Assembly: GCA_016194325.1 (NCBI GenBank)
Contig: JACQBS010000102.1
Coordinates: forward strand, 1 to 46,070
Reading direction: 5' to 3'
Origin: Nitrospinota bacterium
GTDB lineage: Bacteria > Nitrospinota > Nitrospinia > UBA9942
DNA: 46,070 nucleotides
In this document: in pieces, positions 1 to 7,774 of the stretch
Numbering within the stretch: the stretch's first letter is position 1
How the letters are laid out: each line of letters starts with the position of its first letter
The notes under the pieces: model-generated
Database searches by the model: none
What the model saw: the letters and a program-made list of their open reading frames with translations, nothing else
Told to the model about the DNA's origin: nothing
Program-made: the position numbers and the translations under genes

Positions 1-2
1 AT

Positions 3-578
3 CCTGTTCCTGATAAGGGGAAGGGAAATCACAGCACATTTGCTTTTTATCTATTGAGAATCTTGGAAAGAAATGAAAATAAGTACTTAATACCACAGCA
101 GATAATAGCAGAACTACAGCCCTTAGTTTCAAATGAATCACAGCAGACCCCAAAGAGTGCACCAATTGCAGGTATCGGCGATGAAGGCGGGCAATTTGTA
201 TTTATGCTTGCTCATGTAAAAGCCCCCCCGATTGAAGATATAAAAGTAAAAGATGATTTAAAATTTAAGGAAGAAAGGAAAAAGATGGAAGAGGAGAAAG
301 CCCGGCTGGAAGAAGATATGAAGAAATTCAGAGAGGAGGCAGCGAAGATAGAAAGGGAGATGAAAGAGAGGCTTGAAAAGGAGATGAAGGAGAAGGCAAA
401 GAAAATGGATGAAGAGAGAATTGCGAAGGATAGAGAACAGCAAAAGAAGATAGAGGAGGATAGGCATCGGTTTGAGCAGCAGAAGATAGAGGAAAAACGG
501 CAATTGGAACAGGAAAAGAGGGAATTAGAAAAGAAAAAGAAGAAGGAGGAGCCAGTATTTATGCCACCGGCTTTTTAA
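3..578 (+). CDS. C-terminal part of a caspase-like (peptidase C14) protein with coiled-coil tail, 5' partial
   Basis: The reading frame is open from the first bases of the window, so the gene starts upstream. The first ~75 visible residues (HSTFAFYLLRILERNE, then QQTPKSAPIAGIGDEGGQFVF) resemble the end of bacterial caspase/metacaspase domains: a G/NHS-x-FA helix, then a 'QTPxxxPI.G.GDEGGxFVF' strand. The catalytic His/Cys would lie upstream and cannot be checked. From about residue 95 the protein is a highly charged Glu/Lys/Arg coiled coil of ~90 residues, ending in PVFMPPAF. The lipoprotein at 1518-1892 has the same last six residues (FMPPAF). A TTG at 54 could be read as a start but lies inside the domain and has no ribosome binding site. 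The caspase assignment is by pattern recognition only. Confidence 0.7.
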   Translation, partial: PVPDKGKGNHSTFAFYLLRILERNENKYLIPQQIIAELQPLVSNESQQTPKSAPIAGIGDEGGQFVFMLAHVKAPPIEDIKVKDDLKFKEERKKMEEEKARLEEDMKKFREEAAKIEREMKERLEKEMKEKAKKMDEERIAKDREQQKKIEEDRHRFEQQKIEEKRQLEQEKRELEKKKKKEEPVFMPPAF

Positions 579-660
579 AAAAGGAGGTGATAAATAAAAT
601 TTTAAGTACCGGGGTATCAAAGAAAGTGGATTATCAAATTTAATTTAAAGGGAGGGATTT

Positions 661-1461
661 ATGAAAGAAACAAAATTAGCTGTTAGAACCTTATTAATGG
701 TAACAGTCTTTATAATCGCTTTAGTTTCTTCTGTATCGGCAGAGGAGAGCAGACTCAATTATAGTATCGGTTTAAAGGGGTGGTCAAACCAATGGGAGAC
801 AGGCTATTTTTTTAATGATGAATCGTATGCAGGAAAAAATGTACAGGTTACTACAGGCAGTAAGTTTACCCTCATTCCTGTCCTTGCTGTAAAATATGGA
901 AATGTTTTTATCTCTGGAAGCTATTATATGAAGTCAGATTTTAGTTTCAATAAATTTAGCTATAGGGCAACATATTCCACTGTAGGAACTATTACTGAAA
1001 CTCTTGCATCTTCAGCAGACCGGACAGAGTGGGATGCTAATATTGGCTATTACATACACCCCTCTGTTGCACTTAGTTTAGGCTATAAAAATATTACACA
1101 AGATTATACCTCAACTTTAAGCTCCCCGGGTATTACTTATGGTCAAGCGACATCAAAATCTACTACCGAGATAAAGGGTCCTGCTATAGGTATTACAGGT
1201 AATGTCCCAATTAGCGGAGGATTTGGATTGTATGGAAACCTTGCTTATGGGTGGCTTAAAAGTAAATATACGGGCGTAAGCAGGGAAGATAGTTCAACAT
1301 ATACATTGAGTGATACCGGGTTTAACTATCGGGCTGAGAGCATACCTCTTATGATAAATCTTGGATATAGATATCAGTCAATATATACTGATGCTCCTAA
1401 CGGACTTAAGGGACCTGATATAACAGAAGGTATAGTATTAGGTGCTAATATGATTTTTTGA
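661..1461 (+). CDS. Outer-membrane beta-barrel protein, unknown function
   Basis: 266 residues with a clear Sec signal peptide (MKETK, hydrophobic LLMVTVFIIALVSSVSA, cleavage near residue 27). The rest is alternating aromatic/polar beta-strands with Gly/Tyr-rich turns (YSIGLKGW, FISGSYYMKS, VALSLGYKN, GLYGNLAYGWL, MINLGYRYQS) and ends in a C-terminal Phe (LGANMIF). That is the pattern of a BAM-assembled outer-membrane barrel of about 8-12 strands. The ATG at 661 follows an excellent ribosome binding site (AAAGGGAGGGATTT). It lies 82 bases after the caspase-like gene and just before a terminator and the MPPAF lipoprotein gene, so the three may be one functional unit. The exact family is not recognised. 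Confidence 0.8.
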   Translation: MKETKLAVRTLLMVTVFIIALVSSVSAEESRLNYSIGLKGWSNQWETGYFFNDESYAGKNVQVTTGSKFTLIPVLAVKYGNVFISGSYYMKSDFSFNKFSYRATYSTVGTITETLASSADRTEWDANIGYYIHPSVALSLGYKNITQDYTSTLSSPGITYGQATSKSTTEIKGPAIGITGNVPISGGFGLYGNLAYGWLKSKYTGVSREDSSTYTLSDTGFNYRAESIPLMINLGYRYQSIYTDAPNGLKGPDITEGIVLGANMIF

Positions 1462-1481
1462 TTCCTTTGAGAAAGGATAAG

Positions 1482-1513
1482 AAAAAGGGGGGATAATCTA
1501 TCCCCCTTTTTTT
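1482..1513 (+). terminator. Rho-independent terminator after the barrel gene
   Basis: Perfect 8-bp stem (GGGGGATA / TATCCCCC, loop ATC) preceded by an A tract and followed by seven Ts. It ends only four bases before the ATG of the next gene, so the next gene's translation-initiation region lies inside the hairpin. Confidence 0.8.
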
Positions 1514-1517
1514 CAAA

Positions 1518-1892
1518 ATGAATAAATTTATATTATTATTGTTGCCAATTTTAATTTTCTTTAATGCTTGTGCCGAAACAACATTATTGGTTTATAAAAA
1601 CAATAAACGAGAAGAAAAAGAAAAAGGAAACATCACTTCAATTGCTGCTACTTTAAAATCCAGCCAAGAAGGAGAGATAGTAATTTATACTAACGATTTA
1701 CAGTGTAATTGTTATTTTCTCTCCCCATCTATAATGTTAAAGATTGTTGAGATGTTTAATAGCGGTAAAATAGATAAGATTTATTGTTTTGTAGAAGATA
1801 TAAATGGATTAAATCAAACCGCAGAACAGATTACCATACATACTTCTAAAAATAGCTCTAAGAGTTTCTTTTTTATGCCCCCTGCTTTTTAA
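1518..1892 (+). CDS. Small predicted lipoprotein ending in MPPAF
   Basis: 124 residues. The N-terminus (MNKF, then ILLLLPILIFF, NAC) looks like a lipoprotein signal peptide with Cys18 as the lipidated residue, though the lipobox FNAC is not a perfect consensus. The mature part is small and mixed alpha/beta, with a CNC motif in the middle and a Ser/Asn-rich stretch before the C-terminal SFFFMPPAF. The last residues match those of the caspase-like protein at 3-578. No Shine-Dalgarno is visible, because a terminator hairpin occupies the 35 bases before the ATG. Function is unknown. The gene is supported by the signal peptide and the shared C-terminus. Confidence 0.6.
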   Translation: MNKFILLLLPILIFFNACAETTLLVYKNNKREEKEKGNITSIAATLKSSQEGEIVIYTNDLQCNCYFLSPSIMLKIVEMFNSGKIDKIYCFVEDINGLNQTAEQITIHTSKNSSKSFFFMPPAF

Positions 1893-1903
1893 AGAGAAGG
1901 ATG

Positions 1904-2146
1904 CTATCCCGCTTTTTTTATAATAATCTCATAGTCTGTCTGATTTAGCTGTTTTACTTCTAATATAGTATGCCCCTCATATTCCATCCCCCTTGATACA
2001 TCATCAGGTGCGGTTGGAAAATCAACAATGACCCTTATTATCTGTCCCTTCTCCATGCCTTCAATGGCAAGCTTTGTCTTTATAAAATTATAAGGACAGA
2101 TGGTCCCTTTTAGATTTAGCTCTTTATCTATTTTAAATTCATCCAT
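1904..2146 (-). CDS. TusA/SirA-family sulfur carrier
   Basis: 80 residues with the TusA fold pattern: LNLKGTICPYNFIKTKLAIEGM near the start with Cys17 in a CPxN/P motif, then G(Q)IIRVIVD and a C-terminal KQLNQTDYEIIIKK strand. The family carries persulfide sulfur or supports membrane sulfur transport. Its first 19 bases overlap the end of the PiT-type permease gene, so the two are translationally coupled, and it is the last gene of the sulfate cluster. A role with sulfate or thiosulfate uptake is inferred from this position. Confidence 0.85.
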   Translation of the reverse strand: MDEFKIDKELNLKGTICPYNFIKTKLAIEGMEKGQIIRVIVDFPTAPDDVSRGMEYEGHTILEVKQLNQTDYEIIIKKAG

Positions 2147-3108
2147 AGTGCAGTCAATCCGTAACTTAAACTTACAGCAAAGAAGGGTGCCCCAAACCAG
2201 AAAAATAGTATCCTTACAACATGCTCATTTTTTGCAGTCTTTTTAAAACCTACCCTCGCACAAGAGGTTGCAATTATTCCTGATGTGATTGTCTCATTCA
2301 GTGATACTGGTATGCCCATGAGAGATGCAATATATATTATTGTTGCACCTGTTGACTCAATGGATATTGCCCTTACTATACCAATATCGGTTATTCCTTT
2401 ACCAACTGTGTCAAGTATCCTCCCGCCAAATAGTATAGCCCCAAGCCCCATTCCAAGTCCAGCCATGATAGCGGCATTTGAAGATGGTATTACGCCTGCC
2501 CCTACTATTGCACCTACTGCATTTGCGGCATTATTTGAGCCTGCGGAGAATGCGACATAGCATCCCGATATCGTTATTGTAATAGAGAGCAATCGCTTTA
2601 TCTTTTCTTCAGAGCCGAGTGTTGTAAGATAGTGTAGTATTTTGAAGTATAGATATTTGCCGATAAGATAGTTGAATATAAAGGCAAGGGAAGGGGTGAG
2701 AATCCACCATAGGACTATCTGGATGAATTTTTTTGTATTTAATTCTCCGGTATAAAGCCCTATTCCAACGACTGCACAAACTATTGCATGGGTCGTGGCA
2801 ATAGGCGACTTTAAGTAATTTGCAAATATTACAAAAGTAGTGGCTACAATGAGGACTATGAATACAGTCGAAAATGTTTCAGAGAATGTCCTGCCGGAAA
2901 CCAATCCATTGCCGAGTGTATTTATTACAGCACCGCCGCTGATTATTGCACCGAGTAAGGCAAATATAGCAATCAGTGTTACTGCCTCTTTTTTAGTTCG
3001 CGCACCTGCACCATAGGCAGCAGCCATCTCTGCGGCAGAGTTGGATGCACCAATGTTCATGGCAAGAAGAAATGATACAGCTATTGCGATTAAGTGGATG
3101 GATTCCAT
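2128..3108 (-). CDS. PiT-family anion permease, probably sulfate permease (CysP-like)
   Basis: 326 residues, almost entirely membrane helices (about ten). It carries the two inverted PiT signatures: MNIGASNSAAEMAAAYGAGA near residue 17 and FSAGSNNAANAVGAIVGAGV near residue 185, variants of GANDVANA. The family moves inorganic phosphate or, as in Bacillus subtilis CysP, sulfate. Sulfate is favoured because the gene sits inside an assimilatory sulfate reduction cluster, directly after APS reductase and overlapping a TusA-like gene. Substrate cannot be read from the sequence. No good ribosome binding site precedes the ATG. Confidence 0.85.
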   Translation of the reverse strand: MESIHLIAIAVSFLLAMNIGASNSAAEMAAAYGAGARTKKEAVTLIAIFALLGAIISGGAVINTLGNGLVSGRTFSETFSTVFIVLIVATTFVIFANYLKSPIATTHAIVCAVVGIGLYTGELNTKKFIQIVLWWILTPSLAFIFNYLIGKYLYFKILHYLTTLGSEEKIKRLLSITITISGCYVAFSAGSNNAANAVGAIVGAGVIPSSNAAIMAGLGMGLGAILFGGRILDTVGKGITDIGIVRAISIESTGATIIYIASLMGIPVSLNETITSGIIATSCARVGFKKTAKNEHVVRILFFWFGAPFFAVSLSYGLTALWMNLK

Positions 3109-3121
3109 AAATAAAATACGG

Positions 3122-3297
3122 AACGCAGATTTACAGGATTAATAAGATTTACGCAGATAAACACAAAAATGTCATTCCGAGCAAAGCGAGGAATCTCGGT
3201 TTTTGTGATTCTTCGGGCTTCGCCCTCAGAATGACCCCATACATAAATTATGTACGGGGAGGTCATCTGTGAAATCTGTGTCAATCTGTGGTTTAAA
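3122..3297. repeat. Nested inverted repeat array between cysH and the permease gene
   Basis: Outer arms are words of the CACAGATT family (3122-3162) facing their complement (3264-3297, AATCTGTG). Inside is a second palindromic element from GTCATTC (3171) to GAATGAC (3235), which itself holds small hairpins CGAG-gaat-CTCG (3187-3198) and GGGC-ttc-GCCC (3215-3225). A 64-codon reading frame crosses it but is judged non-coding. Confidence 0.75.
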
Positions 3298-3305
3298 TTA
3301 AGTTT

Positions 3306-4007
3306 TTATTTTCCAGATGGGTGCAGCCCGCACTCTATTTTTTCTTTTCCTGCCCATCTTCCTGCCCTTGGGTCTTCTCCCGGTTTGACAGGATTTGTGC
3401 ATGGGGCACAGCCGATGCTCGGATAGTTCCTGTCATGCAAGACATTATAAGGGACATTATTCTCCCTTATATAAGCCCATACCTTTTCAGATATCCAATC
3501 AGCAATTGGGTTAAATTTTACAAGATTAAATTTCTTATCCACCTCTACCTTTTTGGTATTTGCCCGTGTAGGTGACTGGTCCCTCCTTATGCCTGTAATC
3601 CACGCGTCTAAGTTATCTGCTATTGCCCTGTTTAGTGGTTCAATCTTTCTAATGGCACAGCACTTATCAGGGTCTATCTCATATAGTTTTCCATACTCTC
3701 TTTCAAATTCTTCCACACTTATTGATGGGGCATAAGTTTCAAGTTTTATATTATATTTCTCTTTAATCCGTTTTATAACATTATGTGTCTCCGGAAAAAG
3801 ATAGCCTGTTTCCAAAGTAAACACCCTTGCACCGGGTTTTATCTTTGCAATCATGTCTATTATCGCCACATCTTCCGCCCCAAAGCTTGATGCAAATGAT
3901 ATCCTGTTCCCATACTCAGCCAGAGCCCATCTGATAATTTCCTGCGGGCTCTTTTTTTCAAATTCAACCCCAAGCCTTTCTATTTCCGTTACATCTATCT
4001 TTGCCAT
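3306..4007 (-). CDS. cysH: Assimilatory APS reductase ([4Fe-4S] type)
   Basis: 233 residues of the PAPS/APS reductase family. It reduces adenylylsulfate (APS) to sulfite and AMP using thioredoxin-type electrons. Visible: the nucleotide loop SFASSFGAEDV (38-47), the cluster ligands CC at 116-117 and C200/C203 (GCAPC), and the C-terminal ECGLH (225-229) holding the catalytic Cys. The four cluster cysteines mark the APS-using form rather than the PAPS-only E. coli type. A ribosome binding site (AGGATGG) precedes the ATG. It follows the sulfite reductase and a TusA-like gene and precedes the permease gene. Confidence 0.92.
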   Translation of the reverse strand: MAKIDVTEIERLGVEFEKKSPQEIIRWALAEYGNRISFASSFGAEDVAIIDMIAKIKPGARVFTLETGYLFPETHNVIKRIKEKYNIKLETYAPSISVEEFEREYGKLYEIDPDKCCAIRKIEPLNRAIADNLDAWITGIRRDQSPTRANTKKVEVDKKFNLVKFNPIADWISEKVWAYIRENNVPYNVLHDRNYPSIGCAPCTNPVKPGEDPRAGRWAGKEKIECGLHPSGK

Positions 4008-4025
4008 TTTTCCATCCTAAAATTT

Positions 4026-4201
4026 AGCCACAGAGACACAGAGTTCACAGAGAAAGAGAACAAAAACTTCTGATAAACCACAGATTACACAAGATTAACA
4101 CGGATTTTAAAACCTTAATCTTTTTTAATCTGTGAAAATCTGTGAAATCTGTGGATATGTATTTTATATTTTTTTCTTTGCGTTATCTGTCCCCTCTGTG
4201 G
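4026..4201. repeat. Doubly nested inverted word array
   Basis: Outer arms are CACAGAG-type words (4026-4055) facing CTCTGTGG (4183-4201). Inner arms are CACAGATTACACAAGATT-type words (4076-4110) facing AATCTGTGAAAATCTGTG (4119-4155). It fills the gap between the TusA-like gene and cysH. Confidence 0.75.
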
Positions 4202-4212
4202 TTTGTTTTTGT

Positions 4213-4473
4213 TTACGATTTTTCAATTATTAGCCTAAAGAAATTCCCCATCTTTTCAACCTTTAAAATCTTGTGCCCCTCTTCTTTAACCTGTATTGGG
4301 ACATTTCTCATCGGTTCACCGGCAGGCAGTATAACCTCAAGGTGTTGTCCTGGCTCCAATGCATCAAGCTTTGTCTTTGTCAGGACAAACGTCATCGGAC
4401 AGACCTCATTAGATAGATTTATTGAATCATCTATTCCAATATCTGTATTTGTACTTATTTTTACATTGCTCAT
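4213..4473 (-). CDS. TusA-family sulfur carrier in the sulfate operon
   Basis: 86 residues, TusA-like: INLSNEVCPMTFVLTKTKLDAL with Cys25 in a CPM motif, then LEPGQHLEVILPAGEPMRNVP, and a terminal beta-strand (FFRLIIEKS). It is preceded by a strong ribosome binding site (AAGGAGG, spacing ~12) and lies 35 bases after the sulfite reductase gene. A role in carrying sulfite or sulfide-level sulfur from the reductase is plausible but inferred. It is distinct in sequence from the second TusA-like gene at 1904-2146. Confidence 0.85.
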   Translation of the reverse strand: MSNVKISTNTDIGIDDSINLSNEVCPMTFVLTKTKLDALEPGQHLEVILPAGEPMRNVPIQVKEEGHKILKVEKMGNFFRLIIEKS

Positions 4474-4508
4474 AGTATGTTTAAAACCTCCTTTTTTAAA
4501 TAATGAAA

Positions 4509-5546
4509 TTAATCGTATTGATTTATATGAACCGCATGAGGCGGTTTTGCACTTTTTATAATCTTGCCCCCAATAGCTTTTTCAAGTTCTTTAATCAAAC
4601 TCTCAAGCTTCCCCGCCTCCATAAGTATCTCTCCTATCCTTACTCTGCCTTTGCCCTCGCCGTTCTTTTTATACCATTCAAGGACGACCTCTATTACCTT
4701 TGGAACCTCCTCATCAGTTATGAATTTGGCTATAACAGAGCCGTTCAGAGGATGTCTCCCATGCCTTCCGCCTACCCTTACAATATGCCCTATTTTACCC
4801 GGCTGCCATGCACCTGTTGGACATGCCCTTATACAGTCTGAGCAGAAAAGACACTTAGATAAATTAAATATGGGCTTACCTGTTTGGGGATGTGGAATTA
4901 TAGCCCCTTCCAGACAGGCTGATGAGCATATTGTGCATCCAGTGCATGGGTCTTCATTCCATTCGGGGAATACAGCACCCTGAAATCCCAGGTCCATCTC
5001 ATTTGTCCTTGCACAATCTATGGGACAGCCAGAAAATGATATTTTAAATTTATGATTACACCTATATCCAAAAAATTTTTCATTGACAGTTTGAGCCATC
5101 TTCTGCGTATCAGTCAGGCCATTCGGATTATATTCGCATCCGCTGCAAGCCGTTGGAACTCTTACTCTTGGGCCGCAGGATGCAATATTCTGGTCTACCT
5201 CTTTTAGTTCTTCTATCATCTTGTTGAAGCTTTTATAGTTAACATACGGGATTTCAAGGGACTGCCTGAAGCTTAAGTGGACATATTCACCGCCGTATTT
5301 TTCAGCAACCTCAGCAATCTTCTTCAGCTTCTTAATAGGTATCCTTCCGCCGGGACATCTCATCCTTGCTGTAAATAAATCCTTCTGTCTCTGTTTTATA
5401 AAACCGCCGGACTTTAATTCATTAAAATCTATCTTTCCAACCTTGCCGTCAATCTTGGCATCAACAACAATCTTCTTCTTAACATCTTCTTCCAGATTGT
5501 GGTCAACTGTAATCTTCATTTCCCTTCTTGTTTTAATTTTTGACAT
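4509..5546 (-). CDS. Small siroheme sulfite reductase with C-terminal 2x[4Fe-4S] ferredoxin domain
   Basis: 345 residues. The N-terminal half has the nitrite/sulfite reductase ferredoxin-like fold (GGRIPIKKLKKIAEVA, YVHLSFRQSLEIPYV), then the siroheme/4Fe-4S region with ACSGCEYN (C134, C137) and SGCPIDC (C174, C178). A bacterial ferredoxin insert carries C201/204/207/211 and C232/235/238/242. It resembles AsrC- or Dsr-type single-chain reductases; here it lies between cysNC and cysH, so it should reduce sulfite for assimilation. The canonical C-x5-C siroheme motif reads C-x2-C with Asn where the second Cys is expected. Start choice: an upstream ATG at 5561 overlaps the GGAGGTGG ribosome binding site, so the ATG at 5546 is preferred. 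No flavoprotein partner is encoded nearby. Confidence 0.85.
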   Translation of the reverse strand: MSKIKTRREMKITVDHNLEEDVKKKIVVDAKIDGKVGKIDFNELKSGGFIKQRQKDLFTARMRCPGGRIPIKKLKKIAEVAEKYGGEYVHLSFRQSLEIPYVNYKSFNKMIEELKEVDQNIASCGPRVRVPTACSGCEYNPNGLTDTQKMAQTVNEKFFGYRCNHKFKISFSGCPIDCARTNEMDLGFQGAVFPEWNEDPCTGCTICSSACLEGAIIPHPQTGKPIFNLSKCLFCSDCIRACPTGAWQPGKIGHIVRVGGRHGRHPLNGSVIAKFITDEEVPKVIEVVLEWYKKNGEGKGRVRIGEILMEAGKLESLIKELEKAIGGKIIKSAKPPHAVHINQYD

Positions 5547-5602
5547 AATTACCACCTCCATTAGAATTGTTAAAATACATTATAGGAACAAAAACTTAAT
5601 GA

Positions 5603-5727
5603 AACCACAGATTTACACAGATTAGCACAGATAAATAAGTTTCAAGAAGCAAGAAGTAAGAGTAAATCTTGTATTTTGCATCTTGCATCTCAAAAATTCT
5701 GTGTTCATCCGTGTTTATCTGTGGTTA
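5603..5727. repeat. Doubly nested inverted word array between cysNC and the sulfite reductase gene
   Basis: Outer arms CCACAGATTTACACAG (from 5603) face TTATCTGTGG (to 5727). Inner arms are AAGAAGCAAGAAGTAAG words (5642-5662) facing CTTGTATTTTGCATCTTGC (5667-5692). Confidence 0.75.
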
Positions 5728-5737
5728 CTCCCAATTT

Positions 5738-7666
5738 CTATCTCCTATTTTCCAGCAGCCGTATTATCCTGTCCACACACTCTTCAACACTTAGCTTATC
5801 GGTTTCAAGAACAAGGTCGGGTGACTCAGGCACATCATAAGCCGCCGATATTCCCGGAAATTCATTTATCTCCCCTTTGTCTGCCTTATTGTATACGCCT
5901 TGTTCATCGCGTTTGCGTCGGGTATCTTCCGGTGCAGTGAGATAAATCTCTATGAATCGGTTTACGCCAATCAGTTTTCGTGCCTTTTCTCGCACCTCGG
6001 CATCTGGAGCAACAAATGAGCAGATGCAGATTAACCCTGCATTATTGAGCAGGAGTGCAATTTCGGCTGCGCGTCGCATGTTTTCCGACCTTTCCTTTGC
6101 AGTAAAACCCAAATCCTTGCTAATGCCGCTCCTCATATCTGCTCCGTCAAGCACAGTAACTGCCAGTCCATTGTCAAAGAGCCGTCTTTCAATCGCATAG
6201 GCTAAAGTTGTCTTCCCTGTGCATGGAAGACCCGTAAGAAGTATAGTCAAAGTCTCCTGTTTGTAAAGTTCGCCTCTTTCTTTGATAGATACACGACCCC
6301 TCTGGTGTCTTAAAAATTCATCCGATACCTCTATATCCCAGAAATCCTTTCCCTCCTCATCTGCTGCCTCGCGGTCAATTATCATGCCTGCACCTACGGT
6401 GTTAAATGTGAGTCTGTCTATAATTATGAATGAACCTGTAGTGCGGTTTCTTTTATAAGGGTCAAAGGGGATTGACCGCTCCAGCGATACCCTGCACCGC
6501 CCCACCTCGTTCATTTTCAGTTCCTTTGAGTCTTCCCTTTCAAGGGTATCTACATTAATCCGGTATCGCAGCATAGATACAGTTCCGCTAATCATGTTAG
6601 AGGTATGCTTAAAGAGGTATCTGTTCATAGGTGTCATTGGCTGTTCAGCCATCCAGACAATCATTGCCTCCAGTTCTCTTCCAACCCTTGGCTGGTTGTC
6701 CGGACGGGCGATGATATTGCCGCGGCTTACATCTATCTCATCTTCAAGGGTTATGGTTACTGATAGCGGAGGGAATGCCTCCTCTAAATTGCCGTCAAAT
6801 GTGACTATTTTTTTTACACGGCTCTTCTGTCCGCCGGGTAGAACAACCACCTCATCTCCACGATGGAGTATGCCCGATGCCATCGTCCCTGCAAAGCCCC
6901 TGAAGTTTAAGTCGGGTCTGACGACATACTGGATCGGGAGCCGTAAATCTATGAGATTGCGGTCTGATGCAATATGGACACTCTCAAGATAGTTGAGAAG
7001 GGGACCTGATTTAAACCATGTCATTTTATTGCTTGCCTCAACTACATTATCGCCCTTCAGTGCAGAGATAGGGATGAAATGGATGTCGTCTATTTCAAGC
7101 CTTACGGAGAACGACCTATAGTCTTCGCATATCTTCTCAAATGCATCCTCCCTGTAATCAACCAGATCCATCTTATTTACGGCTACTACTATATGTTTTA
7201 TGCCGAGGAGGGAGCAGATAAAGCTGTGCCTCTTTGTTTGCGGCAGGATACCGTGACGGGCATCAACCAGAATAACAGCGAGGTCGCTATTAGAAGCCCC
7301 AGTAGCCATATTGCGTGTATACTGCTCATGTCCTGGCGTATCTGCAATAATAAATTTGCGCCTCTCCGTAGAGAAATAGCGATATGCCACATCTATTGTT
7401 ATTCCCTGTTCTCTCTCTGCGGCAAGTCCGTCAACGAGGAGGGAGAGGTCTAACTCATCGTCTGCCGAGCCGCCTTTTCCGCTTTCTTTCTTTATAGATG
7501 CGAGCTGGTCCTCGTAAATGAGCATGCTATCGTGCAAAAGCCTGCCGATGAGGGTGCTTTTGCCGTCATCCACAGAGCCGCAGGTGAGAAAACGGAGAAG
7601 CCCTTTGTTCTCCTGCCGCTTCAAGTATGCCAATATATCTTTTTGTATAAGCTCTTGTTCATTCAT
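5738..7666 (-). CDS. cysNC: Bifunctional sulfate adenylyltransferase GTPase subunit / APS kinase
   Basis: 642 residues. The N-terminal GTPase half (CysN) has G1 GSVDDGKST (~30-38), DTPGHEQYTRNM, NKMD and the EF-Tu-like beta-barrels. It drives APS synthesis by CysD with GTP hydrolysis. The C-terminal ~170 residues are an APS kinase (CysC): P-loop TGLPCTGKTT, DGADMRSGISKDLGF, then SFVAPDAEVREKAR. This NodQ-type fusion is common. It follows cysD by ~110 bases. The kinase makes PAPS, while the downstream reductase looks APS-specific, so PAPS may serve sulfation or the pathway may be flexible. Confidence 0.95.
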   Translation of the reverse strand: MNEQELIQKDILAYLKRQENKGLLRFLTCGSVDDGKSTLIGRLLHDSMLIYEDQLASIKKESGKGGSADDELDLSLLVDGLAAEREQGITIDVAYRYFSTERRKFIIADTPGHEQYTRNMATGASNSDLAVILVDARHGILPQTKRHSFICSLLGIKHIVVAVNKMDLVDYREDAFEKICEDYRSFSVRLEIDDIHFIPISALKGDNVVEASNKMTWFKSGPLLNYLESVHIASDRNLIDLRLPIQYVVRPDLNFRGFAGTMASGILHRGDEVVVLPGGQKSRVKKIVTFDGNLEEAFPPLSVTITLEDEIDVSRGNIIARPDNQPRVGRELEAMIVWMAEQPMTPMNRYLFKHTSNMISGTVSMLRYRINVDTLEREDSKELKMNEVGRCRVSLERSIPFDPYKRNRTTGSFIIIDRLTFNTVGAGMIIDREAADEEGKDFWDIEVSDEFLRHQRGRVSIKERGELYKQETLTILLTGLPCTGKTTLAYAIERRLFDNGLAVTVLDGADMRSGISKDLGFTAKERSENMRRAAEIALLLNNAGLICICSFVAPDAEVREKARKLIGVNRFIEIYLTAPEDTRRKRDEQGVYNKADKGEINEFPGISAAYDVPESPDLVLETDKLSVEECVDRIIRLLENRR

Positions 7667-7686
7667 ATAAGGAAATTATAAAAAAT

Positions 7687-7747
7687 GACAGGATTAACAG
7701 GATTAAATTTGAATATTTTTATCCTGTTTTATCCTGTATATCCTGTC
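7687..7747. repeat. Inverted GGATTAACA word array
   Basis: Left arm GACAGGATTAACAGGATTAA (7687-7706) faces ATCCTGTTTTATCCTGTATATCCTGTC (7721-7747). It occupies most of the cysD-cysNC gap. Confidence 0.75.
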
Positions 7748-7774
7748 TGAATTTAGTTCCTGTTCGTTTACCAT

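Noticed and set aside
258..503. 81-codon hydrophobic frame on the minus strand
   Set aside because: Antisense shadow of the Glu/Lys-rich coiled coil.
2285..2560. 91-codon plus-strand frame
   Set aside because: Antisense shadow of the permease gene, with the typical Pro/Ile/Ser-rich composition of such shadows.
3090..3284. 64-codon frame on the minus strand (IPRFARNDIFVF)
   Set aside because: It lies wholly inside a palindromic intergenic repeat; the peptide is a by-product of the repeat words.
5547..5561. Upstream ATG for the sulfite reductase
   Set aside because: It is part of the ribosome binding site (ATGGAGGTGG) of the ATG at 5546.
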